Shown here piece after piece: positions 1 through 6,482 of a stretch of DNA of 64,000 nt. The first letter of the stretch is position 1; each line of letters begins with the position of its first letter. The DNA comes from Bacteroidetes bacterium RIFCSPLOWO2_12_FULL_35_15. Lineage in GTDB: Bacteria; Bacteroidota; Bacteroidia; 2-12-FULL-35-15. The DNA lies in the NCBI GenBank assembly GCA_001769385.1, contig MEPB01000019.1, positions 62,001-126,000 of the forward strand. Direction: 5' to 3'. The notes under the pieces were generated by a model, which saw only the letters and a program-made list of their open reading frames with translations, was not told the DNA's origin and made no database searches. The position numbers were made by a program, and so were the translations under genes.

Positions 1-1
1 T

Positions 2-856
2 AGGATTTATGACCCCAGGTTAGGTAGATTTTTAAGTGTTGACCCATTATTCGAATCGTATCCCGCATTGACACCCTACCAGTTTGCTTCAAATAGGCCT
101 ATTGATGGTATTGATATAGACGGTTTAGAATATCATCAAAATTCTCGACCAGGTGAAATGGTAAACGGATTCCTCACTCCTGCAAAGGATAATGCAGCAT
201 TTGCTTTAACTGAGCAGCAGGTATTAGCTGCTTTGTCAAAAAAAGTACCACCACCACCACCGCCTACAAACCAATTTCAGAATGCAGCAATTGGTGTGGG
301 AGGGGTACAAGCAACTAAAGAATATCAAATGTTTAATTATAATGCACCGGTAATAGTGCCAGGTTATGGGTTGGCGGAAGCATATGGAGAATACAAGAAA
401 ACAGGGCAGGTATCTTATACTAACATTGGTTTAGGAATATTATCTATACTACCTGCAAAAGCGTTAGGTCCAATAGGGAAATTAATTGGTAAGGGAGGGC
501 AATATTTACTTAAAGGTGCTGGGAAATTAGGAAAATGTAAAGAGTTTGCTGGAGATTTTATGAAAAAAATGGCTCCAACATTAATGGAAAATGGTGCCAC
601 TGTTACTCAAAAGGAACTTCAGACATTTTCTTATGGAATTGAACAGAATGGCAAAAGTGTGGGAACAAATGGCTATCACACAATAGTTGAAATTGTAAAA
701 GACAGTCAGACATATATTGTAGACAATTTAAATCCAAGCTCTACAGGAGTTTTAAAAGAAGACTTTATTAAAACACTTGAAGTTGTTGATCCAGTAACAG
801 GAGGACTACGAAAGGGAGAAGCGGCTTATTCTTTATTTAAAGAAGTTAAAAAATAA
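2..856 (+). CDS. RHS polymorphic toxin, C-terminal part with papain-like tip (5' end outside window)
   Basis: The frame is open from the left edge and reads the end of an RHS core (RIYDPRLGRFLSVDPLF, then PYQFASNRPIDGIDIDGLE), the classic junction before a variable toxin tip. A short proline run (about nt 248-265) and a Gly/Ala-rich hydrophobic stretch follow. The last ~110 residues have a spaced Cys (GKCKEFA, codon 536-538), His (NGYHTIVEI, codon 677-679) and Asp (YIVDNL, codon 722-724), the order and context of papain-fold toxin domains in polymorphic toxins. Known for the family: such tips act as cysteine peptidases or deamidases on target-cell proteins. Inferred: this tip is an antibacterial effector. 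Its start and export signal lie outside the window. The RHS assignment is firm; the papain-like assignment rests on motif spacing only. The next gene starts 7 bp downstream, as expected of a toxin-immunity pair. Confidence 0.82.
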   Translation, partial: RIYDPRLGRFLSVDPLFESYPALTPYQFASNRPIDGIDIDGLEYHQNSRPGEMVNGFLTPAKDNAAFALTEQQVLAALSKKVPPPPPPTNQFQNAAIGVGGVQATKEYQMFNYNAPVIVPGYGLAEAYGEYKKTGQVSYTNIGLGILSILPAKALGPIGKLIGKGGQYLLKGAGKLGKCKEFAGDFMKKMAPTLMENGATVTQKELQTFSYGIEQNGKSVGTNGYHTIVEIVKDSQTYIVDNLNPSSTGVLKEDFIKTLEVVDPVTGGLRKGEAAYSLFKEVKK

Positions 857-863
857 TAAAAAT

Positions 864-1523
864 ATGAAATTTAATGATAGAATGAATGATTTGTGTTACA
901 AACCAAGTTTATTTGGAGTTACTTCATCGGAAGATATTTATTGGTATTCTGTGGGATATAGCTTTGTAGAAAGAAATTATGGAAAAGTAAATATGGAAAC
1001 AAATCATATTCTTAGTAAATTTCAAAATTTTATTCTATCAAAATATAATGTCTCTTCTTTTCTGAATTGGGGGATTTTGATAAGAGGAATTGCAATAAGT
1101 GATTCAAAGTCGATTGCACTTTTTAAAGAGTTATTTAACAATGTTAAAATAGAAGAGACTCCATTTAATAATTTTTGCTCTTACAATAAAGAACAAATTG
1201 AAAGAAAAATTACATTTAAGGATTTGCTTCAAAATATTATCGCCGAAACAAATATTAATAATATACTTCAACTTCAAATGTTTCTTTTAGGCTTTGAACT
1301 AGCTTATATCGATTTTCAAATTGAGGATAATGAGTTTAATTGGTTTCGCAAAAATAAAGTGCATTTAAATGAAAGTATTTTGGAGGAACTTGAACTGCCA
1401 TTATATTTAAATAGTGAGCTACAATTATTCGCAAGATTTTATCCAACTCCGCTGGAGGCAATTGATTTTTTTATTAAGAGGGCGTTAGCTCTATACTATG
1501 TGGACAATAAAGGTTTGCACTAA
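864..1523 (+). CDS. Probable immunity protein for the RHS papain-like tip
   Basis: A 219-residue cytoplasmic protein with no signal peptide, no obvious membrane segment and no motif I recognise. It begins 7 bp after the RHS stop codon, so it is almost certainly co-transcribed and probably translationally coupled. It is rich in Asn, Phe, Ile and Lys and very AT-rich, as is common for horizontally moving immunity genes. The role is inferred from position alone: immunity genes lie directly downstream of the polymorphic toxin tip they neutralise. Nothing in the sequence independently proves binding, and a small accessory protein of another kind cannot be excluded. Confidence 0.6.
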   Translation: MKFNDRMNDLCYKPSLFGVTSSEDIYWYSVGYSFVERNYGKVNMETNHILSKFQNFILSKYNVSSFLNWGILIRGIAISDSKSIALFKELFNNVKIEETPFNNFCSYNKEQIERKITFKDLLQNIIAETNINNILQLQMFLLGFELAYIDFQIEDNEFNWFRKNKVHLNESILEELELPLYLNSELQLFARFYPTPLEAIDFFIKRALALYYVDNKGLH

Positions 1524-1695
1524 ATAGTAAGCCCATATAATGCTCGTTGACACTATAGGTGATAGGTAGTCCAGTAGGCACTATAGATGGCAGACGCTAA
1601 GATTAAGCGTTGGCAAAGTGTATCAGGTCTTAGTGACTTTTGTTACCTGTAAGCTGCGCTTACAAAATGCTGTAAATGTTCTTTGAAAAGATTGT
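1524..1695. other. Non-coding spacer in the RHS island
   Basis: No reading frame is convincing here. The stretch holds two copies of CACTATAG about 28 bp apart and a perfect 7-bp inverted repeat, TGTAAGC-TGC-GCTTACA, at 1648-1664. The 11-mer GTTCTTTGAAA at 1678-1688 recurs on the minus strand at 3458-3448, directly in front of the other displaced RHS fragment. It could mark a cassette boundary or a shared leader. Confidence 0.4.
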
Positions 1696-1806
1696 TCTTC
1701 CTTTGGCTCGCCCATGCCCGGCAGGAGTTACACAAGTTCTACCGGATATCGTTACGGATTTAATGGAAAAGAAAGTGATTTTGAAGTTAAGAATATTGCG
1801 CTTTAA
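1696..1806 (+). pseudogene. Displaced RHS core fragment
   Basis: The frame reads SFGSPMPGRSY, then YRYGFNGKESDFEVKN, the conserved RHS-repeat-associated segment just upstream of a toxin tip. It is followed by a short non-RHS run and a stop at 1804-1806. No RHS core precedes it and no tip follows, so this is a scar of about 100 bp. From 1768 to 1798 it is identical over 31 bp, in inverted orientation, to 3277-3307 in the minus-strand RHS fragment, and similarity stops right after that word. This shows past recombination at this conserved RHS segment. Confidence 0.8.
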
Positions 1807-1927
1807 TTAATTTTATAAATTATGCTTTAATTTGAGTGCTTTTTTCTATTTGTAAGCAGAACTTATATGTAAAAAGTCACACAACCCTACCGAGACCTTC
1901 CGTCTATTGTGCCTGCCGGGCCTTTAT

Positions 1928-2524
1928 TTACATGACTTTTTTTATTCTAATAATGATTGTATCTTTCTTGTAATTCTCCAATTGTAATAACCTTTGATTA
2001 ATATCTTGTATCCACTTTTCCTGCATTTCCTTATTGACAGAATGCCCTGTCTCTTCATCATATTGCTTTTGCTCATTCTCCATTAGAGTCTTGTTTTTCT
2101 GATATATTTTTTCTACCTTTTTACTATAATTTTTTTTTGTAATTTTTTCTTCTGTAATTTCTTTCCTGATCATTCTCGCATAAATCTCTCCAATATCGAA
2201 GTGCCCATTCTCATGGGCTCGTGTATACTCATTTTGATAGTCCTTTAGCATCCATGACTTATGTTTGTCAAAATAGTCATTTAGAATGATTTTAATAACA
2301 CTATCTCCATCTAAAGATATTTTGTAGTTAAATCCTATGTAGGACAAAGCCTTAATACTTCCCTTCCCCTTATTCATAGACCTAAAATCTGAAATTTTTA
2401 GTTTAGTGGTATCATTCCAAATAATATAACTCTTCGGATAAGAAATTTGAGACATTAACTCGGAAGGTGAAAATGAAATATAGCTCATGTATAAAACTGT
2501 ATATATCAATAATTTCTTTTTCAT
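1928..2524 (-). CDS. Secreted DUF922-type metallopeptidase-like protein
   Basis: A 198-residue protein with an N-terminal hydrophobic export segment (KKKLLIYTVLYMSYISF). The central HENGHFDIGEIYARMIRKE matches the HExxH zinc-peptidase motif in the context usual for DUF922 proteins, in which the motif is followed by HFD and an E-Y-A-R helix. The C-terminal half is Lys/Glu-rich and probably helical. It starts 21 bp after the stop of the orphan RHS tip on the same strand, so both are probably one transcript. In this position it could be an accessory, processing or immunity factor for the tip, or an unrelated passenger. Peptidase activity is inferred from the motif only. An inverted repeat AAAAAGTCA/TGACTTTTT spans its 3' end. 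Confidence 0.65.
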   Translation of the reverse strand: MKKKLLIYTVLYMSYISFSPSELMSQISYPKSYIIWNDTTKLKISDFRSMNKGKGSIKALSYIGFNYKISLDGDSVIKIILNDYFDKHKSWMLKDYQNEYTRAHENGHFDIGEIYARMIRKEITEEKITKKNYSKKVEKIYQKNKTLMENEQKQYDEETGHSVNKEMQEKWIQDINQRLLQLENYKKDTIIIRIKKVM

Positions 2525-2545
2525 ACTTTGTATTGTGAGGAAGGA

Positions 2546-3448
2546 TTAGGGCGTTTTTTTTATTGTTCCATCTATTGTAATAGATTGATTACTTTCATTA
2601 TCATTAAGATATTTAATCTCCACAGGCACATTATATTTTGATTTTAATTCACCTTGTAGTTTACTAAGATTATTATCTCTTGCTATTTTCCAGCTACTTT
2701 CAGTTTTATTGTTTTTATCACTTTGTTTGCCAGTCACAATTATTGTCATCTTTTCTAATGATTCAGTAGTAGGATCTAACTGATTTAATGCTTGGTCTAT
2801 TGAACTTTTAATAGGCTTTGTATCATCAACATCAGGTGATCCTGTTCCAGCAAGTGTCAAATCATATTGATCCTTTGGAGTAGGAGGGGTTTCTTCTTTA
2901 GTCGGTTTTTCCGGTTTATCATTGTTGAGAACCGGTTTGTCTTTAGGCTCGTCCTTAAATGGGAATTCACTTTCGTCTTTATGAGTTTCTCCACTTGTTT
3001 TTTGTTTACTGTTATCAAAACTAAGATTTTTGAAATACTTTCCTCTTAATCCGCCAAATAAACTAACAAGTCCACCTCCTTCAAGATTAGCCCTTCGTAC
3101 TTTATTTAGACGTTTTGCTTTTTCTAATCCATCTAAATCTATAAAGTTAATCGGATCGTTTTCTGCAAAGGCATAAGTTGAGTTCCACGAGTAATCTTTA
3201 AATAACGGGTCAACCGATAAGAACTTTCCTAACCTAGGGTCATAAATTCGCATGCCATAGTCTTGTTGTGAGCCCCCAATATTCTTAACTTCAAAATCAC
3301 TTTCTTTACCGTTGAAACCATAACGATAAGGCTTAGTGCCAGCGCTTGTGTTGTCAGCAGCGGTTTGTGTAGGCCAAGTGCGTCCCGGCATAACTGCACC
3401 GAAGGTATTATAACGGCACTCCGCTTCAATTAAAAGCGTAACGCACAT
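2546..3448 (-). CDS. Orphan RHS tip: RHS core end plus unknown C-terminal domain
   Basis: A 300-residue open frame starting within an RHS core (YNTFGAVMPGRTW, YRYGFNGKESDFEVKN, RIYDPRLGKFLSVDPLF, then PINFIDLDGLE). It lacks the long upstream RHS barrel repeats, since an in-frame TAA lies only five codons before the ATG. After the core comes a charged Pro/Glu/Lys linker (about residues 155-195) and a C-terminal domain of ~100 residues that I do not recognise. Such orphan tips are known in RHS loci as silent alternatives that can replace the expressed tip by recombination. Whether this one is translated is unclear. It runs opposite to the RHS gene at the left edge and shares a 31-bp inverted identity with the scar at 1768-1798. 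Confidence 0.72.
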   Translation of the reverse strand: MCVTLLIEAECRYNTFGAVMPGRTWPTQTAADNTSAGTKPYRYGFNGKESDFEVKNIGGSQQDYGMRIYDPRLGKFLSVDPLFKDYSWNSTYAFAENDPINFIDLDGLEKAKRLNKVRRANLEGGGLVSLFGGLRGKYFKNLSFDNSKQKTSGETHKDESEFPFKDEPKDKPVLNNDKPEKPTKEETPPTPKDQYDLTLAGTGSPDVDDTKPIKSSIDQALNQLDPTTESLEKMTIIVTGKQSDKNNKTESSWKIARDNNLSKLQGELKSKYNVPVEIKYLNDNESNQSITIDGTIKKTP

Positions 3449-3521
3449 TTCAAAGAACTTTTATGTTATCAAAAATATGCAAAAAAATGCATAATTAGGC
3501 TTTTTTGTTTTTTTGTAAAAA

Positions 3522-3583
3522 GCCCTGCATAACATACCTTCAGCATCTGTAAATTAAAACCTGCTGAGGCAAGCATGCAGGGC
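3522..3583. repeat. Imperfect hairpin downstream of the recombinase
   Basis: Outer arms GCCCTGCA (3522-3529) and TGCAGGGC (3576-3583) pair perfectly. Inner arms around CAGCA (3541-3545) and TGCTG (3562-3566) also pair, giving an elongated, bulged stem. On the minus strand it follows the recombinase stop directly and is followed by a short T-run, so a terminator is the simplest reading. A structured recombination site is a weaker alternative. Confidence 0.5.
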
Positions 3584-3589
3584 ATTTTG

Positions 3590-4636
3590 TTATTTTTGAA
3601 GAGATGTTTTGTTTGCAAATGCGGCAGCTATATGTGAACAATCCTTTGCAGCTATTCTTGCATATGCTTTTTCCAATTCTTCATCCAAAAATCCATCTGA
3701 ATAGTTTACATAACGATAAAATGACGTACTGTTTGCTTTGTGTCCGGAAATGATCCTCACATTTGTTTCATTCATTCCCATTCGCAACAAAGTTGTTATT
3801 GCGGTCCGTCTCATGGAGTGTGATGCTATCAGATCACAAAAACGATAGTAGGTTTTTTTATCATCCTTAAATTTCTCAAAATGTTTCCCTCTTTTACTTC
3901 GCGTTACTTCAATCTCTTCGGTCCATCCTGCAAGCAAAGCAATTTTTTTAATGGCAATATTAAAATTTACATTCGAAATTGGTGGAAATAAAGTCAGTTT
4001 TCTGCGTTTGTATTTTAAAAGAATTTCTTTTGCAAAATCAGGTAGATATACCCTGGCACGATGATTTGTTTTTTGAGAAGTGGTACATAAATACACATTT
4101 TTATTAATGTATTCGATGTTGGTTCTGTTGGCTTTCATCAGATCACCAAAACGTAAAGCAGTGATACACCCAAAAACAAAAATATCTTTCATTACTCTTA
4201 ACCTTTTAGGTAAACTGTTTTCAAACTCCTTATTATAAATTAAAAAGTTTAATCGTTCAGGTATTAATACTAACACAGGAGTTTCCTCACTTGTAACATA
4301 AAATCGTTTGTAATAATGACCTGGTGAGGGATCCATTTCATTGTTCTGATAATTAAAAAAAGCGCGAAGCAGTTTCATTTGGGTGCCTACATAATTATCG
4401 TACAAATTACATTTGTAGTATAGGTACTCTGTAAAAGAAAAACAAAAACGTTTCCAATAATTCCGTTCTGTTTTTCGCGCCCTTATTGTTCTTAGTTGTT
4501 CGTAATCCCTGATACGAAGAACAATTCCTTTTTCCTTTGAAAAATTTGTTAAATTCCTTTTCAAAGCAAGATAATTTTCAATGGTTGTTTTTCTGATTAT
4601 GCGTCCATCTTTTTGGACGCGTTTCCCGCTTTTCAT
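3590..4636 (-). CDS. Tyrosine recombinase/integrase
   Basis: A 348-residue tyrosine recombinase of the type found in Bacteroidota mobile elements. The C-terminal catalytic domain shows the first Arg (ITALRFGDL), H-x-x-R (ASHSMRRTAIT), the second His (IISGHK) and the Tyr nucleophile (SFYRYVNYSD). An N-terminal SAM-like domain covers roughly residues 1-120. The first ATG in frame is at 4636, but the frame stays open upstream for 21 codons and reads SYELLPLYQHFIDE, which looks like genuine integrase N-terminus. An ATG at 4693 is out of frame by one base across an A8 tract (+ strand T8, 4680-4687). The true start may therefore need a frameshift, or the tract varies. It lies beside rearranged RHS cassettes and may have mobilised them. 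Confidence 0.85.
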   Translation of the reverse strand: MKSGKRVQKDGRIIRKTTIENYLALKRNLTNFSKEKGIVLRIRDYEQLRTIRARKTERNYWKRFCFSFTEYLYYKCNLYDNYVGTQMKLLRAFFNYQNNEMDPSPGHYYKRFYVTSEETPVLVLIPERLNFLIYNKEFENSLPKRLRVMKDIFVFGCITALRFGDLMKANRTNIEYINKNVYLCTTSQKTNHRARVYLPDFAKEILLKYKRRKLTLFPPISNVNFNIAIKKIALLAGWTEEIEVTRSKRGKHFEKFKDDKKTYYRFCDLIASHSMRRTAITTLLRMGMNETNVRIISGHKANSTSFYRYVNYSDGFLDEELEKAYARIAAKDCSHIAAAFANKTSLQK

Positions 4637-4650
4637 TTCATCGATGAAAT
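4635..4650. repeat. Perfect 16-bp palindrome at the recombinase start
   Basis: ATTTCATCGATGAAAT is a perfect palindrome overlapping the first in-frame ATG of the recombinase. If that ATG is used, a protein bound here would block translation or elongation, so autoregulation is possible. If the gene starts further upstream, the palindrome is simply within coding sequence (FIDEM). Confidence 0.4.
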
Positions 4651-4693
4651 GTTGATACAGCGGAAGTAATTCATAGCTGTTTTTTTTCTCATG

Positions 4694-5177
4694 GTGTTTT
4701 TAACACAAAGTACCGGAAAAGAATAGGATTTTTTATTTGTGCCGATAACACCAACATAAGCGTTAACCGTCCCTTATATAATTAAAAACTAATTAGCGTT
4801 GGGTATAGCGCCCCGCTACGTCCCTTTTTAACAAGGCTTCCAGCCTTAATCCATCAAATTGTTAATTCATTCGATCAATTTTAATTTCGGCAAGATGCCG
4901 GTTAAATAAAAGCGTAGCGGAACGCAACGCTTAACAACAGTTGTGCCTCATAAATCCATCTTCCAATAATGCTTTCCGCTTATCTATAAAAAATATTTTC
5001 CTCCTTCTTATGGAATATTAATAAATGTTACATCTAATAGATGAAAAATTTAAAAGGATTTAAAATCCGGCAGATAAAATAAATTTAAAATATTTATGGA
5101 ATCAAAATAAATGTTGCATCTGAAGAATAGAAATTTGAAAAATTAAATAAAATTCAATCAAATACGATTACCGGAAG
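4694..5177. other. Non-coding region with nested inverted repeats
   Basis: No gene seen. Two perfect 8-bp inverted repeats are nested: TAAGCGTT (4757-4764) with AACGCTTA (4926-4933), and CCGCTACG (4813-4820) with CGTAGCGG (4913-4920). An odd palindrome ACAAC-A-GTTGT follows at 4934-4944. The ~190-bp block is locally richer in GC than its surroundings, so it may be a decayed mobile element or a recombinase site. Further right, a roughly 40-bp motif around AATAAATGTTACATCTAA is repeated imperfectly at about 5012-5054 and 5096-5140. Confidence 0.4.
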
Positions 5178-5495
5178 AATCAAATTGAATAAAATGTCAG
5201 AGAATTCAAATTGTTTTGATTGTAATTCAAATAATAATAAAGGAAATTCAAATTGTAGTAAAGGAAATTCAAGCAGTTGTAAAAGGAATTCAAATAATAA
5301 TAAAGGAAATTCAAATAGTTTAAGTGAAATTCAAATAGTAATAAAGAAAATTCTAATAATAGTAAAAGGAATTCAAATTGTTTAAAAGGAATTCAAATTA
5401 TAGTAAATGGAATTCAAATTGTTTAAAAAGAATTAAAATAGTCCGATAGAAAATTCAAATAATCGTAAATAAATCAAATTATGTAAAAAAAATTA
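5178..5495. repeat. Degenerate ~21-bp tandem repeat array, about 14 units
   Basis: Units of 20-21 bp follow the pattern AATTCAAATWRTWRTAAAGG from about 5203 to 5490, with a weaker unit before. A short frame over it (5185-5385) reads seven-residue NSNNNKG repeats, but 20-bp units break the phase, so I do not call it a gene. The period is two helical turns, with A/T tracts roughly every half unit, the arrangement expected of intrinsically bent DNA. It sits between the recombinase region and the FN3-like gene. Confidence 0.75.
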
Positions 5496-5529
5496 CTCGC
5501 TTCGATTGCAAATGTTAAACACGCCTCAA

Positions 5530-5575
5530 CCCGTTTGGTATAATGTATGTAGATCAACATATTTTAACAAACGGG
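5530..5575. repeat. Inverted repeat in the leader of the FN3-like gene
   Basis: CCCGTTTG (5530-5537) and CAAACGGG (5568-5575) form an 8-bp perfect inverted repeat with a 30-bp loop, ending 27 bp before the ATG at 5603. It could be an operator or a leader hairpin. No clear promoter consensus is visible between the arms. Confidence 0.4.
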
Positions 5576-5602
5576 CAGGCATAAAAAAAAACCAAAAAAA
5601 AT

Positions 5603-6229
5603 ATGAAAGCAAAAGTGAGTTTAAAATTGTCGAAACTTTCAGGTTCCGAAAAAATTGAAAAAGGTCGTCACATGGTGACTTCCATGACAGGTAATAGTAA
5701 TTTTACTACGCCTTTTCCAACATTGGCAAATGTAACCACAGCCATCAATGCCTATGAAACAGCATACAATGCTGCACAAGGTGGTGGAACAGTATTAACA
5801 GCTTACATGCATGATAAAGAAGTGTTGCTGGATAATATATTAACCCAACTGGGCCATTATGTTGAATCATCTGCTAATGGAATTGAGTCCGCTATTTTAA
5901 GTGCAGGTATGGATATAAAAGGAAAAGGTGGAAATCGTTCCGTAGGATTTACTGCTGCTCCCGGAAAAGTTTCTGGTGATGTCATATTACATGCCAAAGC
6001 TATTGGAAGTAGGGGCGCTTTTATCTTTGAGAAAACAGGGGATGTTTTAGCAGATGGCACAAAAGCTATTGATTCATCCGGCTGGCAGGAAATAGGAGTG
6101 AGTCTGAAAGCAAATTTTACTGTAAGTAATTTAATAGTAGGACTTAGATATTGGTTCCGGTATGCTGCAGTAACCAAAGATGGACAAAGTTCCTGGAGCG
6201 ATCCGATAAGTATTATTGTAAGTTTATAA
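5603..6229 (+). CDS. Fibronectin type III-like protein
   Basis: A 208-residue protein without a signal peptide. The N-terminal half is a helical region (about residues 35-95, with ATTAINAYETAYNAA and DNILTQLGHYVE). The C-terminal half (about 105-208) reads as one fibronectin type III-like beta-sandwich ending in RYWFRYAAVTKDGQSSWSDP, the typical last strands of an FN3 fold. Proteins of this two-part layout and size recur in Bacteroidota and have no assigned function. It is monocistronic: an inverted repeat lies upstream and a strong terminator starts 2 bp after the stop. The fold is a moderately confident guess; the role is unknown. Confidence 0.7.
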   Translation: MKAKVSLKLSKLSGSEKIEKGRHMVTSMTGNSNFTTPFPTLANVTTAINAYETAYNAAQGGGTVLTAYMHDKEVLLDNILTQLGHYVESSANGIESAILSAGMDIKGKGGNRSVGFTAAPGKVSGDVILHAKAIGSRGAFIFEKTGDVLADGTKAIDSSGWQEIGVSLKANFTVSNLIVGLRYWFRYAAVTKDGQSSWSDPISIIVSL

Positions 6230-6231
6230 TG

Positions 6232-6263
6232 AAAAAATCCCGCAACGTTGCGGGATTTTTTTT
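6232..6263 (+). terminator. Rho-independent terminator of the FN3-like gene
   Basis: ATCCCGCAACGTTGCGGGAT is a perfect palindrome flanked by A6 and T8, directly after the stop at 6229. A near-identical stem (TCCCGCAACGTGGCGGGA) occurs at 9359-9393. Confidence 0.92.
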
Positions 6264-6287
6264 GATTTAAAAATATTTTATTTTTTA

Positions 6288-6470
6288 GAAGCTGTTTAAA
6301 TTTTACGAAAAAATCTTATTAGGGTATTTTTAACCATTCTGTCATTTCGACCAGAGGGAGAAATCTCATTTTCATCTTAATTTTATTGAGATTTCTCCCG
6401 GAGTTTATCCTGAGCAAAGTCGAAGGAGTCGACATATAATATATTTTTCTTAAAATTTAAACAGACTCTT
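6288..6470. mobile_element. MITE-like element, copy A
   Basis: A ~180-bp non-coding element bounded by terminal inverted repeats CTGTTTAAATTTTA (6292-6305) and TAAAATTTAAACAG (6451-6464). Inside lie GTCATTTCGACCAGAGGG (from 6341) and a partly complementary arm with GTCGAAGGAGTCGAC. A second copy lies inverted at 17126-17310, with a 27-bp exact match (6341-6367 against 17229-17255 reversed). It encodes nothing, so any mobility must come from a transposase elsewhere. Confidence 0.7.
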
Positions 6471-6482
6471 TTTCCCCATCCA

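Noticed and set aside
4740-4950. Integron attC/attI site for the nearby recombinase
   Set aside because: GTTGGGT at about 4798 fits one half of the attC core, but no matching RYYYAAC partner was found, and the recombinase shows no clear IntI-specific insert.
5185-5385. 66-residue open frame over the 21-bp repeats
   Set aside because: Low-complexity NSNNNKG repeats that lose phase at 20-bp units; better explained as a non-coding tandem array.
5178-5495. CRISPR array
   Set aside because: Units are contiguous and degenerate, with no unique spacers and no cas genes nearby.
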